Source: Burkholderia cenocepacia
GTDB taxonomy: Bacteria; Pseudomonadota; Gammaproteobacteria; Burkholderiales; Burkholderiaceae
Length of the DNA stretch: 64,000 bases
Direction: 5' to 3'
Assembly (NCBI RefSeq): GCF_014211915.1
Contig: NZ_CP060039.1
Coordinates: 248,001-312,000, forward strand
Below the pieces are notes generated by a model. That model saw nothing but the letters and a program-made list of their open reading frames with translations. It did not search any database and was not told the DNA's origin. A program made the translations under genes and the position numbers. Position 1 is the stretch's first letter; each line of letters opens with the position of its first letter. Positions 22,062-32,261 of the stretch are shown here, in pieces.

Positions 22062-22829
22062 ATGACTACCCAAGACAATCCGCTTTCACATCTGTTCGAC
22101 AACAACGATGCCTGGGTCAGGCGCCAGCTCGCCGACGATCCCGATTTCTTCGCCCGGCTCGCCGACCAGCAGGCGCCGGAATATCTGTGGATCGGCTGCT
22201 CGGATTCGCGCGTGCCGGCGAACCAGATCATCGGCCTGCCGCCGGGTGAAGTGTTCGTGCACCGCAACATCGCGAACGTGGTCGTGCACAGCGACCTGAA
22301 CTGCCTGTCGGTGATCCAGTTCGCGGTCGACATCCTGCGCGTGAAGCACATCATGGTCGTCGGCCACTACGGCTGCTCGGGCGTGAACGCGGCGCTGCAC
22401 AACCGCCGCGTCGGCCTCGCGGACAACTGGCTGCATCACGTGCAGGACGTGCGCGAGCGCCATGCGGCCCTGCTCGACGAATGGCCGGTCGGCGAAGCGC
22501 GTTACCGTCGCCTGATCGAGCTGAATTCGATCGAACAGGTCGTCAACGTGTGCCGCACGACGATCGTCAACGACGCGTGGGCACGCGGCCAGTCGCTCAC
22601 CGTGCACGGGCTCGTGTACGGCGTGCACGACGGCCGGATGCGTAACCTCGGGATGTCCGTGTCGAACTTCGATGCGCTCGACGCAACCTACAAGCGCTGC
22701 GTGGCGGCGCTGACCGCGCGCGGCCAGCATGCGCCCGACAACGACATGGTCGCGGCGGACGCCGCGCAGCTCGACGGCGTCGCGCAGGCGGTCGCCGCCA
22801 CGCTGAAACCGTGCGACGACGCGCAGTAA
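22062..22829 (+). CDS. can: Beta-carbonic anhydrase
   Basis: A 255-residue beta-class carbonic anhydrase interconverting CO2 and bicarbonate. The zinc ligands are Cys46 (in WIGCSDSR), His102 and Cys105 (in VGHYGCSGV). The Asp48-Arg50 dyad of CSDSR is intact. No signal peptide is present, so it is cytoplasmic. The C-terminal tail beyond about residue 215 is longer than in E. coli Can (220 aa) and is Ala/Asp rich. It follows aceK by 56 bp and may be co-transcribed. Confidence 0.95.
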   Translation: MTTQDNPLSHLFDNNDAWVRRQLADDPDFFARLADQQAPEYLWIGCSDSRVPANQIIGLPPGEVFVHRNIANVVVHSDLNCLSVIQFAVDILRVKHIMVVGHYGCSGVNAALHNRRVGLADNWLHHVQDVRERHAALLDEWPVGEARYRRLIELNSIEQVVNVCRTTIVNDAWARGQSLTVHGLVYGVHDGRMRNLGMSVSNFDALDATYKRCVAALTARGQHAPDNDMVAADAAQLDGVAQAVAATLKPCDDAQ

Positions 22830-22940
22830 CGTGCGGTGCGCGCCGGCCGCCCGGCGGCGACTGCCGCGCGGGCGCGGCGCGCGTCGAACGAATCTGACAC
22901 CGGCACCGCCACAGCGGCGCCCACCCAAGGAGCGACGGGC

Positions 22941-23618
22941 ATGAAAACCGTATTGATCGTCGGCGCATCGCGCGGCCTCGGCCGCGAATTCGTCCGGCAA
23001 TACCGGCGCGACGGCTGGAACGTGATCGCCACCGCACGCGACGCTGCATCGCTCGACGCGCTGCGCGCGCTCGGTGCGCAGCCGCATGCGCTCGACATCG
23101 CGCGGCCCGAGCAGATCGCGGCGCTCGGCTGGAAGCTCGACGGCGAACGGCTCGACGCGGCCGTGCTGGTGTCGGGCGTGTACGGGCCGCGCACCGAAGG
23201 CGTCGAGACGATCACCGCCGAGGATTTCGACGCGGTGATGCATACCAACGTGCGCGGGCCGATGCAGTTGCTGCCGATCCTGCTGCCGCTGGTCGAGGAC
23301 GCACGCGGCGTGCTGGCCGTCGTGTCGAGCCGGATGGGCAGCATCGCCGAGGCAACCGGCACGACCGGCTGGCTGTACCGCGCGAGCAAGGCCGCGCTGA
23401 ACGACGCGCTGCGCATCGCGTCGCTGCAGACGCGCCATGCCGCATGCATTTCGCTGCATCCCGGCTGGGTGCGCACCGACATGGGCGGCGCGCAGGCCGC
23501 GATCGATCCGGAAACGAGCGTGACCGGCATGCGTCGCGTGATCGCCGAATCCGCTTCGGACGTGTCCCAGGCGAACGGCCGGTTCTTCCAGTACGACGGC
23601 GTCGAGCTGAGCTGGTGA
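22941..23618 (+). CDS. SDR family oxidoreductase
   Basis: A 225-residue short-chain dehydrogenase. The nucleotide motif GASRGLG is at about 8-14 and the catalytic Tyr146-x3-Lys150 lies in LYRASK. The end FFQYDGVELSW is common in short bacterial SDRs of the CsgA or sniffer type. I chose ATG 22941, preceded by AGGAG; the upstream in-frame extension is unlike the family. The substrate is unknown. Confidence 0.87.
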   Translation: MKTVLIVGASRGLGREFVRQYRRDGWNVIATARDAASLDALRALGAQPHALDIARPEQIAALGWKLDGERLDAAVLVSGVYGPRTEGVETITAEDFDAVMHTNVRGPMQLLPILLPLVEDARGVLAVVSSRMGSIAEATGTTGWLYRASKAALNDALRIASLQTRHAACISLHPGWVRTDMGGAQAAIDPETSVTGMRRVIAESASDVSQANGRFFQYDGVELSW

Positions 23619-23660
23619 GTGCGCCGGCCGGCAACCCAGCGTTGTTAATTCACATTTCGC

Positions 23661-24095
23661 ATGATTTTGACCCGACCTGACGCGTGCCCGTGCGGCGGCG
23701 CGTCTCCTGCGCCCGCCAAGGCGCCGGCGCCGCGCTACGCGGCCTGCTGCGGCCGCTTCATCGACGGCGGCGAAGCCGCCCCGACCGCACTCGAATTGAT
23801 GCGTTCGCGGTACAGCGCGTACGTCCTCGGCGCGACCGATTACCTGCGCGCGACGTGGGCCGCGCGCACCTGCCCGCCCGATCTCGACACCGACCCCGAC
23901 GCGCCGGACGCGCCGCGCTGGCTGGGCCTCGCGGTCAAACGCCACGCGCCGCTCGACGACCGGCACGCGGAGGTCGAATTCGTGGCCCGCTACAAGGTCG
24001 GCGGCCGCGCCTACCGGCTGCACGAGACGAGCCGTTTCGAGCGCGACGAGCAGGGATTCTGGCGCTATGTCGACGGCGATGTAAGTGAACGCTGA
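23661..24095 (+). CDS. YchJ family protein
   Basis: A 144-residue protein of the YchJ (UPF0225) family with an N-terminal metal-binding cysteine motif (Cys9-Pro-Cys11-Gly and a second pair in YAACCGRF). The NTF2-like core carries the signature ALELMRSRYSAYVLGATDYL. Molecular function is not established for the family. It sits 42 bp after the SDR gene. Confidence 0.88.
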   Translation: MILTRPDACPCGGASPAPAKAPAPRYAACCGRFIDGGEAAPTALELMRSRYSAYVLGATDYLRATWAARTCPPDLDTDPDAPDAPRWLGLAVKRHAPLDDRHAEVEFVARYKVGGRAYRLHETSRFERDEQGFWRYVDGDVSER

Positions 24096-24133
24096 CAAAT
24101 AGTTGCCGTGTCAGACGCCGGGTTATTCCCGCA

Positions 24134-24163
24134 TTGCACAACCTGATTTTGTCGGGCTACGAT
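24134..24163 (+). promoter_or_regulatory. Sigma70-like promoter for the secreted hydrolase
   Basis: TTGCAC (24134-24139) and TACGAT (24158-24163) are separated by 18 bp, about 40 bases before the hydrolase ATG at 24202. Confidence 0.4.
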
Positions 24164-24201
24164 GGGCTCGAATTGGTCATGTTGCATGGCAGGGCTTACG
24201 G

Positions 24202-25473
24202 ATGGCGTTCAGCAAGGTATTGGTGGGATGGATGGCGGCCTGTGCGCTGTCGGCCGCTCAGGCCGGTACGCTGCCGAGCGCGAACACGGGTGCAGGCGCC
24301 AGCGGCTCGCTCGCCCACGCCGAGCACTTCGACTACGCCGACGCGAACCTGCCGCAGGTCGCCGCCGACCTCAACGAACAGATCCTCCGCATTCCGGCCG
24401 ACGCGTCGGGCGCCGTCACGCTCGAGGCGACGCTCTTCAAGCCGAACGGCCCCGGCCCGTTCCCGCTCGTCGTCTTCAATCACGGCAAAAATACCGGCGA
24501 TCTGCATCAGCAGCCGCGCAGCCGGCCGCTCGCGTTCGCGCGCGAATTCGTGCGCCGCGGCTATGCGGTGATCGCGCCGAATCGCCAGGGCTTCGCCGGT
24601 TCGGACGGCACGTACCGGCAGGAAGGCTGCAACGTCGGCAAGAACGGCCTCGCGCAGGCCGCGGACGTCGATGCGACGGTACGCTACATGGCGCGCCAGC
24701 CGTACGTCGATGCGTCGCGCATCGTCGTCGCCGGCACGTCGCACGGCGGGCTCGTGTCGGTCGCCTACGGCACCGAAGCCGCAGCGGGCGTGCGCGGCAT
24801 CATCAACTTCTCCGGCGGGCTGCGCCAGGACCTGTGCGACGGCTGGCAGCGCAACCTCGTCGACGCGTTCGACCAATACGGTGCGCACACGGCCGTGCGG
24901 TCGCTGTGGCTGTACGGCGACAATGATTCGGTGTGGACGCCCGCGCTCGTCGCGCAGATGCACGATGCGTACGTGTCGCATGGCACGCAGGCGCAGTTCA
25001 TCGATTTCGGCCGCTACAAGGACGATGCGCACCGGCTGATCGTCGATCGCGACGGCGTGCCCGTCTGGTGGCCGGCCGTGCACGCGTTCCTCGCCGAACT
25101 GAACCTGCCGACTGCGGTGCGCTATGCGGTCGCGAACCCGCACGAACCGAAGGCCACCGGCTATGCGTCGATCGATGCGGTCAACGCGGTGCCCTACGTC
25201 GACGAAGCCGGCCGCGAAGGCTATCGCCGCTTCCTGAACCAGCATCCGAGCCGCGCGTTCGCGGTGTCGTCGGAAGGCGCGTGGTCGTGGGCCGAAGGCG
25301 GCGACGATCCGATGGCGCTCGCGCTCGACAACTGCGCGAAGCAAGGCGCGGGCGCCTGCCGGTTGTATGCGGTCAACGACCGCGTCGTGTGGAACGACAG
25401 CACGACGCAGACGGCCGACAACGGCGACGACAACACCCGCGCCACCGATACGCGCGCACTGGCGTCGCGCTAA
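24202..25473 (+). CDS. Secreted dienelactone hydrolase / alpha-beta hydrolase family protein
   Basis: A 423-residue exported alpha/beta hydrolase. A signal peptide covers about 1-21 (MAFSKVLVGWMAACALSAAQA). The catalytic core has the oxyanion segment VFNHGKN, the nucleophile elbow GTSHGG, an Asp in LYGDNDS and a His in KDDAHRL. The fold and motifs match the dienelactone hydrolase-like family. The C-terminal 120 residues are an extra domain of unknown function, ending in a low-complexity Asp/Thr tail. The ATG at 24202 was preferred over upstream in-frame starts because it begins the signal peptide. The substrate is unknown. Confidence 0.82.
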   Translation: MAFSKVLVGWMAACALSAAQAGTLPSANTGAGASGSLAHAEHFDYADANLPQVAADLNEQILRIPADASGAVTLEATLFKPNGPGPFPLVVFNHGKNTGDLHQQPRSRPLAFAREFVRRGYAVIAPNRQGFAGSDGTYRQEGCNVGKNGLAQAADVDATVRYMARQPYVDASRIVVAGTSHGGLVSVAYGTEAAAGVRGIINFSGGLRQDLCDGWQRNLVDAFDQYGAHTAVRSLWLYGDNDSVWTPALVAQMHDAYVSHGTQAQFIDFGRYKDDAHRLIVDRDGVPVWWPAVHAFLAELNLPTAVRYAVANPHEPKATGYASIDAVNAVPYVDEAGREGYRRFLNQHPSRAFAVSSEGAWSWAEGGDDPMALALDNCAKQGAGACRLYAVNDRVVWNDSTTQTADNGDDNTRATDTRALASR

Positions 25474-25985
25474 CGCGCGGTTGTCGTTTCTCCCGCTTCC
25501 CCTTCGCGCGCCGTCGATTCAACGTCACCGCGGCACTCCGCCGCCTGTTCGTCAAATCGAGCACACGCCGCGTAATGCTCGCTTTTACGAGCAATCGACC
25601 TGAATTCGCGCCAGATTTCGTCCGGTCGTCCGGCGTTGCGCCGCCCTGCGTCGATCGACCCCGCGCACAACAAGTTCGCCCCCTTGTCGCCGTCAGCCTC
25701 TCACCCTCATCGCTCCCCTATTTCGCCGCTCCATCGCGCCCCGGCCCACGATTTTTTCTGTCCGGGGGTGTCACTCGAACGTCGTCATCTGCGCGCATTT
25801 CGCCCGATCCGCCGCGTTCCGTCCCGAGCACCCCCGAACTGCGCCGAACTCCCGCCCAGCAAGGCTGTGCGGCGTTTGTAACCGCTAGTGCAACCTCCGG
25901 CGGAACACGCTAATCTCTGCGCGTTTCGTGTCCCGCCGCGCGGCATCCCTCGATGCCGCGCGGTCGTTTTACCCCCGGAGTCGCC
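25474..25985. promoter_or_regulatory. Gene-free leader region of the bio operon
   Basis: A 512-bp stretch without a convincing gene. It is pyrimidine-rich, and short frames across it look like composition artefacts. Near its right end GTGCAA (25888-25893) and TAATCT (25911-25916) are spaced 17 bp apart and could be the bio promoter. I looked for a BirA operator (TGTAAACC with an inverted mate) and found only a lone TTGTAACC-like half at 25876-25883. Confidence 0.35.
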
Positions 25986-27328
25986 TTGAGTACGCCAGCC
26001 ACCGACGACTGGGTCGCGCGCAGCCTGCGCGCGGTCTGGCACCCCTGCACCCAGATGAAGCATCACGAGCGCCTGCCGCTCGTCCCGGTCGCGCGCGGCG
26101 CGGGCCTGTGGCTGTACGACCGTGACGGCCGCCGCTACTTCGATGCGATCAGCTCCTGGTGGGTCAACCTGTTCGGCCATGCGAACCCGGACATCAACGC
26201 GGCGCTGAAGGACCAGCTCGACACGCTCGAGCACGCGATGCTCGCCGGCTGCACGCACGAACCCGCGATCGAGCTCGCCGAACGGCTGCACGCGCTCACC
26301 GCGCGCACGCTCGGCCATGCGTTCTTCGCATCCGACGGCGCGTCGGCCGTCGAGATCGCGCTGAAGATGAGCTTCCACGCGTGGCGCAACCGCGGCCGCG
26401 CGAACAAGCAGGAATTCGTCTGCGTCGCGAACAGCTATCACGGCGAGACGATCGGCGCGCTCGGCGTGACCGACGTCGCGCTGTTCAAGGATGCGTACGA
26501 CCCGCTGATCCGCCACGCGCACGTGGTCGCGTCACCCGATGCGCGCGGCGCGCTGCCGGGCGAGACGGCCGCCGACGTCGCGGGCCGCGCGCTCGCGGAC
26601 GTGCGGCGCCTGTTCGTCGAACGCGCCGACCGGATCGCCGCGCTGATCGTCGAGCCGCTCGTGCAATGCGCGGCCGGCATGGCGATGCACGATCCGTCGT
26701 ACGTGCGCGGGCTGCGCGCGCTGTGCGACGAATTCGGCGTGCACCTGATCGCCGACGAGATCGCGGTCGGGTGTGGGCGCACCGGCACCTTCTTCGCGTG
26801 CGAGCAGGCCGGCGTCTGGCCCGATTTCATGTGCCTGTCGAAAGGGATCAGCGGCGGCTACCTGCCGCTGTCGCTGGTGCTCACGCGCGACGACGTGTTC
26901 GCGGCGTTCTACGACGACGACACGACGCGCGGCTTCCTGCATTCGCATTCGTACACCGGCAACCCGCTCGCGTGCCGCGCGGCCGTTGCGACGCTCGACC
27001 TGTTCGCGCGCGACGACGTGCTCGCGAGCAACGCCCGCAAATCGGCGACGCTGCGCGCGGCGCTCGCGCCGCTCGACGCGCACCGCCAGGTGCGCCACCT
27101 GCGCGAGCGCGGCACGCTGTTCGCGTTCGACGTCACGCTCGACGGCGACGCGGCGCGCGGCTTCTCGCGGCGCTTCTTCGAACATGCGCTGGCGCGCGAA
27201 CTGCTGCTGCGCCCGATCGGCACGACCGTGTACCTGATGCCGCCATACGTGATGAGCGACGACGACATCGCGTGGCTCGCGCGGCGCACGCGCGACACGC
27301 TCGACGCGACGCTGGAGGATCTCGGCCG

Positions 27329-27332
<4 letters not shown>
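25986..27332 (+). CDS. bioA: Adenosylmethionine-8-amino-7-oxononanoate aminotransferase
   Basis: A 448-residue PLP enzyme that converts KAPA to DAPA with SAM as amino donor, the third step of biotin ring assembly. The class III aminotransferase core is clear: [11 protein letters not shown] at the start, [10 protein letters not shown], the [13 protein letters not shown]sp motif and the PLP lysine Lys286 in LSKGISGG. I chose a TTG start at 25986, which has GGAG seven bases upstream and gives the family N-terminus [13 protein letters not shown]; an ATG at 25953 is in frame but lacks a site. The stop overlaps the bioF start. Confidence 0.95.
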
Positions 27333-28545
<1,213 letters not shown>

Positions 28546-28549
<4 letters not shown>

Positions 28550-29265
28550 GCGCCCCGCTCTCCGTCTTCGTCACCGGCACCGACACCGAGATCGGCAAGA
28601 CCTTCGTGTCGGCCGCGATGCTGCACGGCTTCGCGCGGCACGGGCTGCGCGCGGCCGCGCTGAAGCCGGTCGCGGCCGGCGCGTACGAACGCGACGGCGT
28701 GTGGCGCAACGAGGACGCCGACCAGCTCGACGCCGCCGCGAACGTCGTGCTGCCGCCCGAGCTGCGCACGCCGTTCCTGCTGAAAGCGCCGGCCGCACCG
28801 CATATCGTCGCCGCGCAGGAAGGCGTGACGCTCGACCTCGACACGATCGTCGCGTGCCATCGCGAAGCGCAGACGCGCGCGGACGTCGTCGTCGTCGAAG
28901 GCGTAGGCGGCTTTCGCGTGCCGCTGAACGATACGCAGGACACCGCCGATCTCGCGGTCGCGCTGGGCCTGCCCGTCGTGCTCGTGGTCGGCGTCCGGCT
29001 CGGCTGCATCAACCACGCGTTGCTGACGGCCGATGCGATTCGCCAGCGCGGCCTCACGCTCGCGGGCTGGGTCGCGAACCACGTCGACCCGGCCATGTCG
29101 TTCGCCGACGAGAACGTCGCGACGATTCGCGACTGGCTTGCGCGCGAGCACCGCGCGCCACTCATCGGCCGCATCGCGCACATGACGCCGGCCGCCCCCG
29201 AATCCGCCGCGGCGATGCTCGACATCGCCGCGCTCGTCGAGTCGCTGCGCACCGCGCGGCATTGA
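28546..29265 (+). CDS. bioD: Dethiobiotin synthetase
   Basis: A 239-residue ATP-dependent carboxylase closing the ureido ring of dethiobiotin. The P-loop GTDTEIGKT occupies residues 11-19, LKPVAAG carries the substrate lysine, and [13 protein letters not shown] is the family's second motif. The ATG at 28546 overlaps the bioF stop (ATGA), continuing the coupled chain. The length is as usual. Confidence 0.95.
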
Positions 29266-29306
29266 CCCAACCGATCCCCCAATCCCGCCCAGGACAGGAA
29301 AACGAA

Positions 29307-30326
29307 ATGACCCAAGCCCAGACCGCCGCCGTGCAACCCGCCGCGATCCCCGTGGCCGCCCCGGCGTCGCAGCGCTGGCGCGTCGCCGACGTCGTCGCGC
29401 TGTTCGAGCTGCCGTTCAACGACCTGATGTTCCGCGCGCAGCAGGTGCATCGCGAGCACTTCGACGCGAACGCGGTGCAGCTGTCGACGCTGCTGTCGAT
29501 CAAGACGGGCGGCTGCGAGGAAGATTGCGGCTACTGCTCGCAGTCGTCGCATCACGACACGGGCCTGAAGGCCGAGAAGCTGATGGACGTCGACACGGTG
29601 CTCGACGCCGCGCGCGCGGCGAAGGCGAACGGCGCGAGCCGCTTCTGCATGGGCGCCGCGTGGCGCAACCCGAAGGAGCGCCACATGCCGGCGCTGACCG
29701 AGATGGTGCGCGGCGTGAAGGAGCTCGGTCTCGAGACCTGCATGACGCTCGGCATGCTCGAGGACGAACAGGCGCAACAGCTCGCCGATGCGGGCCTCGA
29801 CTACTACAACCACAACCTCGACACGTCGCCGGAGTTCTACGGCCAGGTGATCTCGACGCGCACGTACCAGGATCGCCTCGACACGCTCGACCGCGTGCGC
29901 GACGCGGGCATCAACGTGTGCTGCGGCGGCATCATCGGGATGGGCGAGTCGCGCCGCGAACGCGCGGGCCTGATCTCGCAGCTCGCGAACCTGAACCCGT
30001 ATCCGGAATCGGTGCCGATCAACAACCTCGTCGCGATCGAAGGCACGCCGCTCGAAGGCACCGCGCCGCTCGATCCGTTCGAGTTCGTGCGCACCATCGC
30101 GGTCGCGCGCATCACGATGCCGAAGGCCGTCGTGCGCCTGTCGGCCGGGCGCGAACAGCTCGACGACGCGATGCAGGCGATGTGCTTCCTCGCCGGTGCG
30201 AACTCGATGTTCTACGGCGACCAGCTGCTGACGACCAGCAACCCGCAGACGCAGCGCGACCGCGCGCTGTTCGAGCGCCTCGGCATCCGCGCGAGCCAGG
30301 CCGACGCGCTGTCGGACAACGCGTAA
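29307..30326 (+). CDS. bioB: Biotin synthase
   Basis: A 339-residue radical-SAM enzyme that inserts sulfur into dethiobiotin. The [4Fe-4S] ligands are Cys70, Cys74 and Cys77 in GCEEDCGYC. The conserved [12 protein letters not shown] and [10 protein letters not shown] segments hold further cluster and substrate residues. It has an Ala/Val-rich N-terminal extension of about 20 residues relative to E. coli BioB. It starts 41 bp after bioD with an AGGA site and ends the operon. Confidence 0.96.
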   Translation: MTQAQTAAVQPAAIPVAAPASQRWRVADVVALFELPFNDLMFRAQQVHREHFDANAVQLSTLLSIKTGGCEEDCGYCSQSSHHDTGLKAEKLMDVDTVLDAARAAKANGASRFCMGAAWRNPKERHMPALTEMVRGVKELGLETCMTLGMLEDEQAQQLADAGLDYYNHNLDTSPEFYGQVISTRTYQDRLDTLDRVRDAGINVCCGGIIGMGESRRERAGLISQLANLNPYPESVPINNLVAIEGTPLEGTAPLDPFEFVRTIAVARITMPKAVVRLSAGREQLDDAMQAMCFLAGANSMFYGDQLLTTSNPQTQRDRALFERLGIRASQADALSDNA

Positions 30327-30368
30327 GCGGCAACGGCCGGCGCGCCGCGCCCGCCGCGCCCGCCAACG

Positions 30369-30397
30369 AAAAAGCCGGGGCATGCCCCGGCTTTTTT
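30369..30397 (+). terminator. Terminator of the bio operon
   Basis: The perfect palindrome AGCCGGGGCA/TGCCCCGGCT (30373-30392), flanked by A and T runs, lies 43 bases beyond bioB. It could also stop transcription coming from cutC on the other strand. Confidence 0.85.
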
Positions 30398-30482
30398 CAT
30401 CCGATCGTCTGCATCGGGTCATCCTACGCGTCGCGAATCAAGAGTCTTCTCGACGCGTCCACGCGCAGCTTCAGCATGCGCG

Positions 30483-31208
30483 TCACACGTGCGACGCCGC
30501 GCCGTCGAGCGCCGCGCGCACGCGCTCGACGCGTTGCCCGTCGACGGGCGCCAGCACCTCGCCGCGCGGCCGCACGCCCGAGCCGAAATGCACCGCGCGC
30601 ACGCCGGTGGCGCGGACGAAATCGCCGACCGCGTCGATCGTGAGCCCCGAGCCGGCCAGCACCGTGCAGGTCGTGCCCGCCGCCTGCCGCACGAGCCGCG
30701 TGATCGTCGCGACCGCATCGAGCACCGACGGATGGCCGCCCGACGTCAGCACGGACGTGACGGCCGGCACGCGCAGCAACGCGTCGAACGCGGCGTTCAG
30801 ATCGCGCGCGACGTCGAATGCGCGGTGAAACGTGAGCGCGCGCCCGTCGGCGGCGGCCGCGATCCGGGCCAGCGCACCGAGATCGACGTCGCCATGCGCG
30901 TCGAGCGCGCCGAACACGACGCCGTTCGCGCCGGCCGCGACCGCCGCGCGCACGTCGCGCTCGATCACGCGCAGGTCGTCGGCGTCATAGACGAACGAGC
31001 GGCTGTGCGGACGCACGATCACGTTGACGGGAATCGGCACGGCGGCCACGACGGCCTCGATCAGGCCGACGCTCGGCGTCAGCCCGCCTTCGGTGATCGC
31101 GGTCACGAGTTCGAGGCGGTCGGCGCCCGCGCGGGCGGCAGCCTTCGCATCGCCGACGGTCGTGGCGATCACTTCGAGGAGAACGGAGGAAGCGGCGTGT
31201 CGGTTCAT
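30483..31208 (-). CDS. cutC: CutC family protein
   Basis: A 241-residue TIM-barrel protein. Landmarks are LLEVIATTVGDAKAAARAGADRLEL near the N-terminus, PVNVIVRPHSRSFVY, GANGVVFGALDAHGDVD, LTFHRAFD and VLTSGGHPSV. The family was named for copper homeostasis, but its biochemical role is unsettled, so the name is by homology only. It converges on bioB and shares the terminator region. Confidence 0.9.
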   Translation of the reverse strand: MNRHAASSVLLEVIATTVGDAKAAARAGADRLELVTAITEGGLTPSVGLIEAVVAAVPIPVNVIVRPHSRSFVYDADDLRVIERDVRAAVAAGANGVVFGALDAHGDVDLGALARIAAAADGRALTFHRAFDVARDLNAAFDALLRVPAVTSVLTSGGHPSVLDAVATITRLVRQAAGTTCTVLAGSGLTIDAVGDFVRATGVRAVHFGSGVRPRGEVLAPVDGQRVERVRAALDGAASHV

Positions 31209-31317
31209 GGGCGGCCCGCGAATCGTCTGGACAATTCGCGCATCCTAGCCGAGCCGCGTGACGGACGCCAGCGTCGCGGCCGCCGCGGACTTCAGCCGAG
31301 GACTTCAGCCCAGTACG

Positions 31318-31722
31318 TCAGCCGCGCCGCACGAGCCAGACGCCGACGAGCGCGGACAACGCCGTCACCGCGGTGCCGGACACGAACCGGAACATGCGCG
31401 CATCGAAGTACGCGCCCTGCTGCTGCATCACGTCGACGATCGCCGGCGTGAGCACGAGCATCCCCCAGCCGAGCATCCCGAGCGCCGTGGTCGCGGCCGC
31501 GACGAGCAACGTGATGCCCGCTCCGCGCGCACGCGGCCGGAATACGCCGGCAAACGCACCCGCGGCCAGCAGCACGGCCGACACCGCGAACAGCACGCCG
31601 ACGAATACGGCCGTCGCGCCCGCGTGGCCGACTTTCAAGAACGCGGCCATCTGCGCGGCCATCACGCAGAAGCCGGCGATCGAGAACAGCGCGATCGCCA
31701 GCGCGTTGCGCACGACGCTCAC
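31318..31722 (-). CDS. Small four-helix membrane protein, hypothetical
   Basis: A 134-residue integral membrane protein with four predicted helices: AIALFSIAGFCVMAAQMAAF, AVFVGVLFAVSAVLLAAGAF, ITLLVAAATTALGMLGW and a C-terminal VSGTAVTALSALVGVWLV. No family is recognised. The likely start is a GTG at 31722 whose GTGA overlaps the stop of the upstream membrane gene, so the two are translationally coupled. Confidence 0.7.
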   Translation of the reverse strand: MSVVRNALAIALFSIAGFCVMAAQMAAFLKVGHAGATAVFVGVLFAVSAVLLAAGAFAGVFRPRARGAGITLLVAAATTALGMLGWGMLVLTPAIVDVMQQQGAYFDARMFRFVSGTAVTALSALVGVWLVRRG

Positions 31723-32105
31723 GCGAAGGCGTGCCGGAAATACGCGGTCGCCGGGCGCCGGAACAGCAGATAGACGAACACCGCGAACAGCAGGAAGCCG
31801 GGAATCAACACCATGAACATCGACTTCGGCATGTTGACGAACGAAAACGCGAAGCCGCACGCGGACGTCGCGAGGTAGGCCTTGCGCGACCACTCGCGCC
31901 CCTTGAGGATCGCGATGCCGATCACGACGTTCGCGGCTTCGATGATCACGCTGATGCCGAGCGTCGCCCAGACGGGCAGCAGGTAGTGCGACAGCAGCGC
32001 CTGGGTGGTCGGCATGCCGATCGAGAACGGCGTATAGACGCAGGTGATCGCGTTGGTCACGATGATGATCCACGCGAGGATGGTCAGCGAAATCGGTCTT
32101 TTCAT
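31719..32105 (-). CDS. Small membrane protein, hypothetical
   Basis: A 128-residue membrane protein starting MKRPISLTILAWIIIV. Helices lie at about 5-25, 42-65 (LPVWATLGISVIIEAANVVIG) and 97-115 (MFMVLIPGFLLFAVFVYLLF). No family is recognised beyond general small DoxX-size membrane proteins, and no catalytic motif is evident. Its stop overlaps the next gene's GTG by four bases; the pair probably forms one complex. Confidence 0.72.
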   Translation of the reverse strand: MKRPISLTILAWIIIVTNAITCVYTPFSIGMPTTQALLSHYLLPVWATLGISVIIEAANVVIGIAILKGREWSRKAYLATSACGFAFSFVNMPKSMFMVLIPGFLLFAVFVYLLFRRPATAYFRHAFA

Positions 32106-32261
32106 GGTGTTTTCCTTTTTATATTCGCCGCCATGGTGGCCCCCGGGACGGCGCGCGCGGTCACGACGGCCGCGCTCGCGCCATTGTCGGGGAAGCACGC
32201 GGTGAACGCAACGGCCGCCCCGCGGCCCCGCACGCCCTCGCCGCATGCGAGCCGTGCGTCG

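Noticed and set aside
25870..25915. BirA operator controlling bioAFDB
   Set aside because: Only one TTGTAACC-like half-site is visible and no inverted mate lies at the expected 15-16 bp.
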